From assembly GCA_037367405.1 (NCBI GenBank), contig JAZKJV010000681.1, positions 703,328-767,327 of the forward strand: DNA of 64,000 nucleotides, in the 5' to 3' direction. Positions 11,493-22,951 of the stretch are shown one piece after another. The DNA is from Ottelia alismoides. Its lineage: Eukaryota > Streptophyta > Magnoliopsida > Alismatales > Hydrocharitaceae. A program made the translations under genes and the position numbers. Within the stretch, counting starts at the first letter, position 1. The number at the start of each line of letters is the position of its first letter. Below the pieces are notes generated by a model that worked only from the letters and a program-made list of their open reading frames with translations, ran no database searches and had not been told where the DNA came from.

Positions 11493-12787
11493 AACGATCT
11501 AGGACTGAATATCATGTCATATCTATGGCTAGTTCTTTGGTGATGAATCATAAACTCAAAAGCCGCAAAGTCAAGCGATTGACTCGGGTCACATGTGAAA
11601 TTGAGGATTCTATATTTACTCATGTTCGGTTGGACGACGACTCCACATTAAACATCCTCCCGAAGTCCGTCTTTAATCAACTTAAATTCAGACAACTCAA
11701 AAAGACTAGGGTGATCGTTCAATTACCTGATCGATCTATCAAAAGACCGCGAGGGATCGTTTCTGTCGTCGTAAATTTCCGAGGTAAAGAACATAAGGTG
11801 GACTTTATTGTCCTTGACATTGAGCACCCCGGAAGGATGTCCGAGTCTCCTATTATTTTAGGAAAGCCGTTCTTAGCCTCCGCTAAGGCGATCGTCGATT
11901 GCGAGACTCAGGAAATCAAGTTCCCGAACTCGGACCACAATGAACACGATCCCAATGACACATCCTGCTATGAGGAAAACCAACTAGAAACCAACAGTTA
12001 TGATCAGGAGATAAATATTTCACAGACATCTCTACATGACACACTGATACAAACCCTAGGAGAGTCACCTAAGGGATTAACTGTTGGACAAACTTTGGAT
12101 TCTCACCACCTTATTACTGCTCCTAGGAAAAATCAAGATTTTGGAGCTTATGAAGAATTGGACCATATTATTGAGGACCGTCACGATTATCTGAGTGGAC
12201 CAATCTTCGAGTCGGCAGTAATTCATGACATACTTGAACCTTATAAGGAACCGACTCCAGAAACATCTGATGTCACCAAAACTCATGATCATTCCGAAGT
12301 GACATCAACACCCCCAACCATAAACCACAAGATCCGCAGGAACACTCTCTTTCGACCGAAGCAGCGCATGACCCTTCAAGAATTGGTCGACTTTTATGGA
12401 GATTCATCTGATGAGGAACTCACAAATGCCACATCGGTTACTCAAGACAGGGAGATGAAGACTGTCCAACTTCCTCCCAATAATTCCCAAGGAAACAAAC
12501 CGACCAAGAAAGTCACCTTTGACCTTAGACACCATGTAATTTCTGAAGAGTCCTCATCCGATCCTGATGTGGTTCATCAGATAAGTGCAATAGGTACAGC
12601 TCTGATCAATGGGCACTTACCTCTGATCGATAAAAGTTGGAGATCCTCTGTAGACGACTACTATTCTCCTGAGGACGACTCCGACGATGGCTGGTCTTCT
12701 TCATCAGCCCCCTCTTCATCACACTCCACATCTCCATACTATCTCCCTCCACACTCTCGCAAGAAGGTCCATCGCAAACATCCTTGA
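11493..12787 (+). pseudogene. Element D gag-pro, lacking its N-terminal half
   Basis: Open without stops for about 431 codons; an ATG at 11486, within the residual LTR, would give 433 residues. It begins at the equivalent of B residue ~281 (KRSRTEYHVISMASSLV), so the gag N-terminus is missing. The protease-like part has DDDSTLNILP (residues 50-59), VQLPDRSIKRPRG and SPIILGKPFLA. As in B, the catalytic glycine position is Asp. A long acidic spacer follows, then LVDFYGDSSDEE (shared with B), KPTKKVTF, EESSSDP, SSVDDYYSP and a basic C-terminus (SRKKVHRKHP). The C-terminal blocks match 16955-17465, the detached end of B's gene. With the deletion beside it the element is defective, though the frame itself is clean. 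Confidence 0.72.
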
Positions 12788-13943
12788 TCTTGTACATACG
12801 CAAATCTACCCGGTTCCCCATCTGTATTTATCCGATTATAGTTAGGCTAACCTGAGCCTAAGTATAGGGGGACCGCTTCCATTGTTTCTACTTCACTTCT
12901 CTTCTTTTGTTTTTAATCCTTCTGTATTTAGTACAAGCTATGTCAACATTTCACTTTGTGCCATGGGGACATAGCACAAGTTAAGTATAGGGGGGTGTAT
13001 TTGTATATATTTTAGCTACTTTATCCATAGCTCGTGCTTTAATCGTTTTTATCTAACATCGGGGATGGGTACAAGTAGTGTGTATAATACCTGTTTTCAA
13101 AAAAAAAACAACAACAAAAAAACACAAAACAAAAGCAAAAAAAATAAAAAAAATGCATTAAAAAAATCAACACTCATGGTCTTGCATTTCATCAAGCATT
13201 TCATGCATTCCTTGGTTGATATATTCCTGACACATTCACTATCACTCAAGGCTTGAGGATTTTTGAGGACACTTGATTTCTGAAATCTTGAGATTCTGAG
13301 TTAGCCTGCCTTAGTCATTAGGGTTTTTAGAACTTAATAATCCACACTTCCCTAGTTTGAAAGATTGAGCGCTATATTGCACTCTTCATCTCTACCATTC
13401 AAAAAGAATATGATCAGCACAATCACTCCCACAACTGCATGATTGATGAGATGAGTTGAGATATCATTTAAGGAACTAGGACTAGAGATTTGAGTTTAGA
13501 CCCGATCTGATGATATTCGAGGATGGGATAAAGTTAATGAAGGCTTCAGAAAACCTGAGTGTCAGCAAAACACTAGCAAGTATGTGAACAAGATTCATAT
13601 GCTATCTTTTTGATATTGACCTAAGTGCCAGGGTGTGATGAAACTTAAGGAAAATTGTTGATCAGTGTGCGCCAACTTTTGGTAAAAGCAGTGGAGCTAG
13701 CCAACAAAAGAAAAGAAAAAGAAACGTCAAAGAAAAGCTCTATCATCCAAAGTCATATTCCAAATGAGCTTCCACCAATGGCGAGCGCTCCCAAACATTT
13801 TCAAAGTGTCCACTTGGACCAAGCGCTAATTAGGACCAAGGAGTCGGGCTGACACCATAAAAGGGCTCTGCATCGTAAGCGATACAAGTCTGGGTGTCGA
13901 AGGTATCTTAGATACTCAAAAAAGACATCGTAAGAGATACCCG
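12788..13943 (+). other. Element D 3' non-coding domain
   Basis: No credible ORF. Two hairpin/polypurine modules lie at 12837-12876 and 12937-12996. A-rich low-complexity sequence covers about 13098-13175. From about 13655 (GATCAGTGTGCGCCAACTTT, GGTAAAAGCAGTGGAGC) it matches element C on the opposite strand (24060-24400). C continues ~500 bp further to its polypurine tract; D instead jumps to the LTR at 13944, so D lost that segment. Confidence 0.7.
12837..12996 (+). other. Hairpin/polypurine modules, element D (two)
   Basis: Module 1: TATAGTTAGGCT pairs with AGCCTAAGTATA (one mismatch), followed directly by GGGGGA. Module 2: GCTATGTC (12937-12944) pairs with GACATAGC (12968-12975), followed by TTAAGTATAGGGGGG. 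Both end in a copy of the family polypurine tract. Confidence 0.7.
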
Positions 13944-16900
13944 TAATCTCGTATTCATCATGCTAAAATTGGTCATTTAGGCTCTGTTCCCCATCATTCA
14001 CCTGTAACTAATCATTAATAGAGCATTATTAGCCATCATGCATGTGTGAATAATATCTGCATTTCATCTGCATAAATTGCATTAAAAATCCCATGTGTAA
14101 ATTAGCCCAAAAAGCCGCTAACTTCTCACATTTTTAATTAATTCATCCTAACTCCGATTAACCCAAAACTACCTCCATTGTGTAGATATTACTAACCTTT
14201 TTAAATAAAAATACAAAAAAATTACTAACTCCAATAAGTGTCAAATAATCCCAAAGTCAAATTTCACATCTGACAGACTAAAATGAGCATATCTCTCACA
14301 TACAGTGTCCGATTTTGGTCTACTCACTTTTAAAGTACTTCATTTTCAAATACCTTCAAAACAAGACCAATTTCGTAAAATTCGGAGCTCATTTGTGAAA
14401 GTTGGGTTTTGGGCCTCTTTTGCGCATTTTAACTTTTTGCTAATTTTGACATGAGTTTTTATGTGCATAAATAACTCCTTTAATTTTATTTCTTTTTCAT
14501 TTGTGTTCTTTGATGAAAGTTTTATTAAGCAATACAAAAATTCAAATCCATATTAAAACTGAGATCAAAGAAACTGACCAAGTTCAAGTGTCCGTTGTCG
14601 GTCTGTACAAAGGTTGTGTGTCTCTAACCTTTATTTTATTCTCCTATTTTCTTATTTATTAAAAATCCAAAAAATTTAGATTAATGTGTAAATAATTTTC
14701 TTGTATTTTATCGTATTTTTTTATATTTTTTATCCCCTCTAAAACCACCAAAAAAATACAAAACCCTAAAAAATCGGTTTTCTATCACATGGAGAGCCAC
14801 CAAAAATACCACTTTGCACAGGTGACCCTCTTTTGCTCCCAGGTCCTTCATGAAAGTTGTAGATCTCGACAAGACGAACAACTTTTGTGAAGTAATTTTT
14901 TTGATCCGAGGTCTCCTGCTATTTCTTTTCTATTTTTCTTTGCTTTTAATTTTGAAATTTTTTTGGGGTGCCACGTGGCAGCCCCAGGGCGTGCCACGTG
15001 GCACCCCTGTTCTCTCTCCAGCCGCCCAGGTCACGTGCCCAGCATGTGACCTGTGCCTCTTCCTCCTCCAGCCATTACCAGCGCCCCCCCTATCCTCGCT
15101 GTTACCCCTCCTCCCTCGTAATCGCCGCCTCCTCTCCGCTGGCCGTTACGAGGGCGTCCTATAAAGCTCCCTCCGCCACGACCGCCATCGCCATCCGCCA
15201 TCATCGGGAGTTCAGGAGTTAAGGCCGGTGACAGCGGCGTGAAGCTCCTGCACCGCGGCGTGATCCACGGATACCCCCGTGTTGCTGCTCAACCTTTGAC
15301 CAGCCAAGCCTTGAGGAGCTTCGTCGTTCCTCTAAGGCGACCACCGGGAGAGAGCTCCGCTCCTCCGTCCGCAGGCGACTCCATTTCCCATCAACTATCC
15401 ATGCTCAAAGTTTTTCCATTTTTTCCTAACCTTGCAGGTACTCAGCCACCACCAGCTCCGCCTCACGGCTTCGCCCCTCTCCGCCCACCGCGCCTTTCGC
15501 GCCTCTCCGCTCGCCAGCAACCGCGCAAGGCTGCTCCGCCCTCTGCCACCACCTTGCGCAGCCTCCGCTCCCTTCAGCCCCTGCTTTCCTCTGCCGCGCT
15601 CGACTCCGGCCAGCCCTCGCTCGTCGCGCCTTGGCCCGTGGCAGCACCTCCTCCGACCGCCCATGCCCACCTGACGCCTCCGCCTCGACCGCCCTCCTCT
15701 GGTCGTGTGTCGACCGGCTGAGGGCGCCTCGCCGTGCCCACCGCCTAGCGCCGAGGTCCAGCCTCGCCGCCTCCCGGTCGCGTCCACTGCCTCGCACCGC
15801 GGCACCACTGTCTTCGCCACCGCCCTCCGCCTCCGCTCGACCATGTGTCGGCCAAGCGCGGCCGCTGCCTCGTTGTTCGCCCCCGCCCCACCACAAGGCA
15901 CAGTTGCCGTCGGATCGGGCTAATCAGCCCTTGATCCGACGGTCGTCGAGCCGCCACGCGCCCAGCCGAGCCTCGAGGCTCGGGATCCCCGAGCCAGCCC
16001 CCGAACCATAGGCTCGGTCGCCCGAGCCTCCTACTTTGACCCGAGCCTCAGGCTCGGACCCCGCGCCTCAGCCTCGTTCACCCAAAGCTCCTAGCGCACG
16101 TGCTATGCACGTGCGTTGTGGGTAAATTGCAGCGACCCCCTGCTACTTTTAGAAATTAAGTTTATACCCCCCGCCAGGGGTAAATTGTAGAGGAGCCCCT
16201 CCGACTTTCATAAATTGCAGATAAGTCCTTCCAGGGACCATTTTGAAGGAAAAACGTTATTTTAATTACATTTTAGTTCTTGAAACTTCATTTTATCATA
16301 TCTTCTCCATCTGAACTCTGATTTTAGCATATAATATGTCGTTTCGAAGCTAATTCTGTGCTCTACCATTTGGCATACATTGTGGACAGATCTGAGAATA
16401 TTTATTGATTACTATTATTCGAGTACTTATTTGATCTCATGTAGGTTCTGTTGACATTGTGTACTGATTAAATCGAGGAAAAATTGATTTCTTACAGGGG
16501 CATATTCAAGGACAGATAATTGAATTATTTTCTCGCTATTATCAATCACTCCTTGAGGATTAAATCACAGGAAAAATTAGGGGTCAAAACTCCTTGAAAA
16601 TTATTTTTGATCTCTTTATCTGCAGGACTACGTAGCTGGATATTGATCTCATACCCCACAGCTTGATTCTCTTATTGATAAATATTTCTTGAAATTACTC
16701 GATCTGTGATAATATTTGAGGATCAATTGATAAATTTATTTAAGGTTGAAACTTCACTAAATCGCAGATCCAGTGCTTAATCATCTCTGTATATTTCCTT
16801 GCATTTGCATCTCATTGCATTGTGCATATCTCTCAACACATAAATTAATCGAGCATTAATCGATTATTTAATTTGATTTAAGATCGCGCAACTAAAAATC

Positions 16901-16950
16901 ACCGTTCCCTGAGTTCGACCTTGGTAAACTTGCCAAGTAAAAATAGTCCA
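13944..16950 (+). repeat. Element D 3' LTR, nearly complete
   Basis: Begins within the LTR-start palindrome (TAATCTCGTATTCATCATG; the first ~6 bases are lost) and runs through the GTTGTAGATCTCG motif (14854-14886), TATAAAG (15160), a GC-rich leader, an AT-rich U5 and the CTGAGTTCGACCTTGG motif near 16907, ending AGTCCA. A short extra GC segment near 14985-15005 (a repeated GTGCCACGTGGCA) is absent from the 5' LTR copy. Confidence 0.82.
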
Positions 16951-16954
16951 CAAC

Positions 16955-17465
16955 ATTCAAAGCTTGTGGTATTTTGACGACCGAAATCCGCCTCCTATAC
17001 TACAATTCATCCTTATTAAAGAGGTGGATTTCGCGATCATCAACAACCAAGACTAAATTGACTCCACATAAAAACACGGTTGCTCCCTCTTCTAGTCGGC
17101 TATCTAATGAGAGGAAGTCGAGAATTGATTCCTCGAGACGTTCTCTAGAACCTCTCAAGGCACGTTTCTCTCATCTCCCTCTCAATGATTCAGGTTCTAG
17201 AAAACCGACTAAGAAAATTTCCTTCAACATTTCGGAGAAGGAAGTTTCAGAGGAATCCTCATCGGGTCCAAACAAGGTGATTTATATGAGTGAGCTCAGT
17301 TCGGTTGTTCTTAAGCCGTATCTAAGCAAGCAGCCGTGTGTCGACCCTCGTTGGACGATCCCTTCACCTAACCACTATTCATCTGTGGACGATTCCGACA
17401 GCGACACACTTGTATATTACCCACCTCCACGATCCCGCAAGAAGTTACGTCATAAATCTTCTTGA
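16955..17465 (+). pseudogene. Element B gag-pro, C-terminal part (detached by element D)
   Basis: Open from the insertion scar to the stop at 17465. It has basic Ser-rich sequence, then SRKPTKKISFN, EESSSGPN, YSSVDDSDSD and YPPPRSRKKLRHKSS. The same blocks, in the same order, end element D's gene (11493-12787), so this is the true C-terminus of B's gene, now 7.7 kb from the rest. Function of the acidic/basic tail is unknown. Confidence 0.75.
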
Positions 17466-19378
17466 TCTATGTATATTCTCAATTCTTCTTGTATATATTT
17501 CCCCTCCCTCCCCAGTGATTCGAATCCCTCGCCCCGACTCCATATCATTTCATTTTATGGCTATACTTAGGATGATTAGATCCTAAGTATAGGGGGAGAG
17601 TGACCCAAGTCCCTTCACTGTTCGTTGTATATTCTCTAGATCTCATCGGTTCTCACACTTACTCATGTCCTATACTTAGGCTGACCAGAGCCTAAGTATA
17701 GGGGGCCGATTCCCGCTATGTATATACTCCTCCATTTCCCCTCTTAACCTCGCCCACCCCATTTTTGATCTTCTTCTACACTTAGACTGCCAGAGCCTAA
17801 GTGTAGGGGGGGCGGAGCGACTTCTATACTTTTTGTATTTTAGCTCTCCTACGCTTAGCATGAGCTATGTCTTTTTCGACGCTTTCCGTGCTCTGAGGAC
17901 ACAGCACACGCTAAGTATAGGGGGGCGTGTATATATTACATATATACTTTACCCATAGCTCGTACTTTCACGTATTTTCGCGTACTTTTTGTTTGTATTT
18001 TGCAATAATTATGTGTGGGTAAAAATTAAAAAAATTTGTAAAACTTTTGTAAAAAAAAATAAAATACATGTATACTTGTATATTGTATAACACTTGTATA
18101 ACTTGTATAATATTATAAACTCTTGTAAATTGTTGTAACATAGGAGGTATACCAAAATTTTGAAAAAAAACAAAAAAAACAAAGAAAATAGGCTTCTTAT
18201 TTACTCTTGCATATCATCCTTGCATTAAAAAAAAGAGACTCTTGCATTTCATTCATCTACATAGCATGTCATCTGCATCTCATCTGCATATCTTGCATAT
18301 GCAAGGTGAAAAGCTATTGGGTTCTGAACCAAGTTATGAGTAGATGTTGAGGAAGGACTTGATTTGACCTTAATCCACCTAATTTCAGAGGAACCTTATA
18401 GGAACTGGAGTTAAGATTTCTCAGGTCAAGTGACTTAATTCTTTGAGTCCGCAAGTCTATGTTCACATGGCATCTTGATTAGTCTAAGTAGAATATCTCG
18501 TGCACAGACATGATTCTTTTATATAATGACCTAACTTGGACAAGCACAATGCACGTAGCTCTTCATTGATGAGGTGGTGAGGAGGTAGAATCCTTTAGCT
18601 TGGAGTAGCACACGGGTGGAAACATCCGTCCTCCTCTAGGGAGGGTAGTGCATCTCAACCTAGTCTGGTGGAGTTGACATCTAAGGACAAGATGCTGTGG
18701 GTTGCAATAATGCTTCAAAAGAGGGATAGTCTACTGGCTCAAGAGGAAAAACTCCTGATGTACATGTTGCAACTTGTATATAGTTCAAAAAAAAATAAGA
18801 AAAAAAGAGAAAAAATGCAAGAACTCCAAAAAAATAGACAGGCCAAAAAAATTGCCTGACGGAGTATGTATATTAGCAAGAAGTCTGTAGCTGGATGACT
18901 TGGCTACACTAGTCAGGCATCCCAGGATAGGTAGCTACACTGGCTACCATCCATTCTTTCTCTACCCCCTCCTCTTGAGCTGGTCGCACTTGAACTTAGA
19001 AGGGAATACCCCGCTCCTCGAGGAAAGAGTTACTAGACCGGGTTATTTGAGTTACCTTGTTAGAGGAGGTTGGTTCTGAGCCATTTCTGATGTGGAGAGC
19101 TATTGTACACTTACATAGTACAAGTAAGAATCATAATCATCAGAAATTTGCGTATGAGGATTTGTTCTGACCTGACTGTTGAGGCGTCTTGAATAGAAGA
19201 CTTGTGGAACTTGAAGTCTGTTAGGTCTTAAGTTCAGATCCCAATAAGGTTCTGCCACACAATTAATCCAAAGGTCGAGTCAAGCCCCATTTTCAACTTT
19301 TGTTCATGACCTTGGTATGGAACCCAAAATCATTTCACTCTTGCATTTCATTTTAGTTGCTCGGGGACGAGCAAGGTT
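17466..19378 (+). other. Element B 3' non-coding domain
   Basis: 1.9 kb with no credible gene. It carries the hairpin/polypurine array (17561-17920), AT-rich and A-rich tracts (about 18010-18240 and 18787-18850) and, near the end, the block with TTGCTCGGGGACGAGCAA that precedes the polypurine tract. Comparable positions in C and D are also non-coding. Confidence 0.65.
17561..17925 (+). other. Array of four hairpin/polypurine modules, element B
   Basis: Module 1: CTATACTTAGGAT (17561-17573) pairs perfectly with ATCCTAAGTATAG (17580-17592), then GGGGA. Module 2: CCTATACTTAGGCT (17669-17682) pairs perfectly with AGCCTAAGTATAGG (17689-17702). Module 3: CTACACTTAG (17776-17785) pairs with CTAAGTGTAG (17797-17806), then GGGGGG. 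Module 4: an 18-nt arm (17854-17871) pairs 15/18 with 17898-17915, then TATAGGGGGG. Arm changes compensate: T/A to C/G between modules 2 and 3, and A/T to C/G between modules 1 and 2. Each module ends in the sequence that also forms B's terminal polypurine tract. Confidence 0.8.
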
Positions 19379-19392
19379 TAAGTATAGGGGGA
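19357..19392 (+). other. Hairpin and polypurine tract of element B
   Basis: TTGCTCG (19357-19363) and CGAGCAA (19368-19374) form a 7-bp stem around GGGA. Four bases later the tract TAAGTATAGGGGGA (19379-19392) abuts the 3' LTR and would prime plus-strand DNA synthesis. Element C has the same arrangement with compensating stem changes. Confidence 0.85.
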
Positions 19393-22300
19393 CGATGAAT
19401 CTGTGATTCATCACTCTAAAAGTTGAAAATAGAGCTTTGTTCTCGAGTAGTTAGATGCATATTTCCACTTATATTTCATAATTAGCATTCATGCATGCAT
19501 AAATAATATCTGCATTTTAGCATTCGTATTTGCAAAAATAAGAAGCCAAATTCACTTGTAAATATTCACCTGTATATTAGCTAAAAGTACCCTATTTGTA
19601 TATATTTTATACTAACTCCGAATCTAATAAATCCAACTCTATAATGTATATATTACTAACACTAATTAAAGAAAAATATCAAAAAAATACTAACTTGTAA
19701 AATTACCCAATAAAACCCCAAACCCAGTTGAAGACCTTAGACCTTAAAATACGCATATCTCGCTCATACGGCCTCTGAATTAGGTCTACTCACTTTTAAA
19801 GTAATATAAATTCAAAGACCTTTGAAACAAGACCAATTTCATTAAAATCGGAGCTCTATGCAAAACTTGGGTTTTGGGCCCCTTTTGTATATTGTACATA
19901 TTGACCGTTTTACCCCTGTATTTTATCATTTTATTTTCTTCATTATTAAAAATCCAAAAAATAGATTAAGTTGTAAATATTACTCTCATATTTTTTCTAA
20001 CTTTATTTTGATTTTTCTCTCTTTTAAAAATGACAAAAAAAATTACAAAAGATAAAATGTGGTATTTTATATCTATAAGCTACCACCCAAAAATACATTT
20101 TTGTATAGATGATTTCATTTGATTTTCAGCCCTTCACGAAAGTTGTAGATCTCGTCGAGACGAGCAACTTTTGTGTTGATCATTTTTTGATCTAAGCTCT
20201 TTTATTATTTCTTTTTTATTTTTCTTTGCATTTAGTTGTGGATTTTTCTCGGAGCGACACGTGGTAACTCCTGGAGACGCCATGTGTCGCCTCCCCATTC
20301 ACTCACTTATGCCATCTTCCTCCTTCATCCCGGGTCGTTGGATGAGAGGGTTATCCATCAACGACCATCCTCTTCTCTACCCATTCCTCTCCCACTCTCC
20401 CTTGACTTAAGGGAGAAGCCAACCTTCGACACCTCCAACTTCTACCCCATCTCCTCCACCTTCTCCATCTCTTCTCCAACCGCCTCCTCCTCCTCTTTAT
20501 ATCCTCTCTATCTCCCACATTCATCCCCATCCGCCTACTGTGAGTGAAATCCCCGAGCTCCCTATCCATACTCAGTGACAGTGAGAGTGAGACCAAGGTT
20601 GTGCGAAGACGGTCCTCCGGCGAGATCCAAGGGATCAAGGTCCCTTGCCGCAGCTCAAGCGTGAGCTGCTCGAGCTCCATCTCTGTCGCGGCGTCGGGCA
20701 AAGACCCGAGGTGCTTCTCTTTGCACTCCTTCCCAGACATCCGTCCCCATCTCCAGGTAATCTTCTTCTCCCTCTTTTCTTCTTCCTCATTACACACCCA
20801 TTCTCTCTCTCCTCGATTCATCATCTTCCATCCATCAAATCGCCAACAAATTGTGTTTCCACGGATAAATCACACGTTGCGAATACAATGGTATTTTTAA
20901 TTAATTTTTCGAAACAATTTCATCAACCGATTAATCCAACATTTAAGCCACTTAAACAAATGCATGAGGAACATGGGAGGTGGTGAAATCCCCCACGTTC
21001 TCTCTCTCCCCTTCTCTTCTTCTTCCTCCGCCTACGCGTGGCCTTCCTCCTCCTGGAGCTCCCCACGCCGCACCCAAGCACCTGAAGCCACGCCCAACAC
21101 GAGCCACCATCGACTCCAGGTGCAGCGGCGTGACGACCACCCCACTGGCCACACCTCATCCTCCACCAGAGGCCACACCCAACGCCTCCTTCGCGCGCTG
21201 CCATCTCCGCGCGGCTGCGCACGCCTCACCGCCCCCAGCCGCTGCCGCCGTGGCCTCCGCCTACACCGGTCGCCGCCCCTGAAGTGCGCGGCCGAGCCCG
21301 CGCACCTCCAGCGCTCGCCAGCGCCGCACGCGCGGCCGCGCTTCTTCCCCTCTCCGCTGCTCTCGACGCCTCACCGCCACTGCTACACGCCAGCTCCAGC
21401 GCTGCCGCGCGTGGCCATCGCTCCTCCACCTCCTCGCCTCGCGCCACCGCGCAGCGAGCGCACCCTCCACCTCCAGTCGCACGTCACCCCTGGCAGCTCC
21501 ACCTGTCCACGCATCCTCCGTCCATTCACCGCCGGCTACAACCCCCGGTCGTGTGTCGACCGGCCTTTGGCCAACGCCCGTCCTCCACCGTCGCTCGAGG
21601 ATCTGCGTGCCACCGCCGTACTTTTGCAGCGCCCACTGGTCACGGCCAATCCTTTGCGCGCCATCCGCGTAGCACGACATCGATGACCCCTCCTCTGGAC
21701 TATGCACCCGGCGGCTCCAGAGCAACCACACACCACCTCTGCCTCGTGACCGTTCCGCGCGAGGTCCTCTCCCTTGTGCATCTCCCTCCGAGTGCGCCGA
21801 CCAGCCACGACGCCCCCCTCCACGACCGGCCGCCTTCTCCCCTGCGCGTGCGTGAAGCTCCTTGCCCTCCCATGTTCAAGCCAACAAAACAGGGGAGTTT
21901 TAGCGCACAATAAAGTCAAAAGGTGATTTGCAAAGGGGACACTTGACGCCCCTTGCAAGTTATCAAGGAAACTTTTACTTTCCGGTAATTTCATTCAAGT
22001 CCCTGTATTGCATCCATAACATTTGTCATTTATTTTCTTTGCACTCATACCCCTGCATTTGCACGTTTATTTTGTTGTCATTTTGTCATTCATTTTTAAT
22101 TCCGAAAGTTGCATTGTGTAGCTTAACTTGATCTCTTTTGTATGGTTAATTTTTGTGACATCAGAGAATTTTATTATTATTAAATTGGTGAAATATTGTC
22201 ATATTTTGCCATTTATGCCTCTGAATTGATACTAATTTCTCTGTGATTCCAAAAATCCCCAAAAATTCACATTAGGCTAAATACTTGGGTTTACATTGTA

Positions 22301-22951
22301 CTCAAAAATCACCTCATTGCATGCATCTCGAGGCCTAAATAAATCATTTAGTGATTTCCTTAATTAAATTTTAATAGGTCCATTTCACATAGAAATTTAG
22401 GTTGATTAATTTTCCTGGATTCTTCACACTTAGATCTATCTTGGATAATTTGATATCTAAAAATAGTGTGATCTGGTATGTATTAAAATTAAATTAGTCA
22501 AAATCACCTTGCATTCATTTTTAATTTATAGTTAATTCATTTAGTGCCAAGAAAATTCCAAAAAAAATAGTGTAGCCTAATTTCATCATATTTCACCATC
22601 TGGCCAAGTTTCATAATTTTTGGAATTAATTTGACTATATTTTTGAATTAACTTATAAACTTGCCTGATTGTGCATGTGTCTTGCATAAAATATACTAAA
22701 AAGACCAAAAATATCATCTCCTGAAAATCAAACATTGTATTTTGCTAAAAATTCACCTAAGGAGACAGCTGCCTCCCTGAGTTCGACCTTGGACTTCCAA
22801 CCAAGTAAAAAAAATGTGCCGCTCGAAACTAATTTGACTTTAATTAAAAGTGGTTTTTAATATGCTCTCATTATACGACTGCAACGAACGATATCAATTA
22901 ATTTGAACATTAATTTGCTCTAATTTACAAGGGTAGTGGGACGCATTTTCA
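19393..22951 (+). repeat. Element B 3' LTR, about 3.56 kb
   Basis: Starts CGATGAATC-TGT-GATTCATCA (expected T mutated to C) right after the polypurine tract and ends GACGCATTTTCA. It holds the GTTGTAGATCTCG inverted motif (20139-20171), a TTTATATCC box (20496), two GC-rich leader blocks (about 20240-20760 and 20990-21880), AATAAA at about 21909 and AT-rich U5. The part after about 21638 matches 4416-5749. ORFs in the GC-rich blocks are not regarded as genes. Confidence 0.87.

Larger units (their letters stand above)
9251..16950 (+). mobile_element. Element D: Athila-like element inserted in B's gag-pro
   Basis: Two direct LTR copies (9251-11492 and 13944-16950) flank an internal region with a gag-pro gene lacking its 5' half. 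D has lost the end of its 5' LTR, primer site, leader and gag N-terminus in one deletion at about 11492, and its polypurine tract plus the first ~6 bp of the 3' LTR in a second deletion at about 13943. It cannot be mobile. The flanking ACAAC/CAAC duplication and the reading frame across the insertion site show it entered as a unit. Confidence 0.85.
4416..22951 (+). mobile_element. Element B: Athila-like, non-autonomous LTR retrotransposon
   Basis: Parts in order: 5' LTR remnant (4416-5749), tRNA-Asp primer site (5753-5770), leader, gag-pro gene (7187-9250 and 16955-17465), hairpin/polypurine array (17561-17920), 3' non-coding domain, polypurine tract (19379-19392) and 3' LTR (19393-22951). 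No reverse transcriptase, RNase H or integrase is visible. It lies inside element C's 3' LTR: the bases after 22951 (CGATCCAACGGCTG) continue the C LTR, as the unbroken copy at 30474 shows. Its own 5' LTR is broken by the Tekay element and its gag-pro by element D. The first ~2.2 kb of its 5' LTR should lie left of the window. Confidence 0.85.

Noticed and set aside
9251..16950. D's two LTR-like blocks as a simple segmental duplication inside B
   Set aside because: The flanking ACAAC/CAAC duplication, TG start, CA end and the gene frame rejoining across the site fit an inserted element better.
20964..21913. 240- and 209-codon ORFs in B's 3' LTR
   Set aside because: Same compositional artefact; no domain, and the matching 5' LTR part (4420-4715) breaks the frames.
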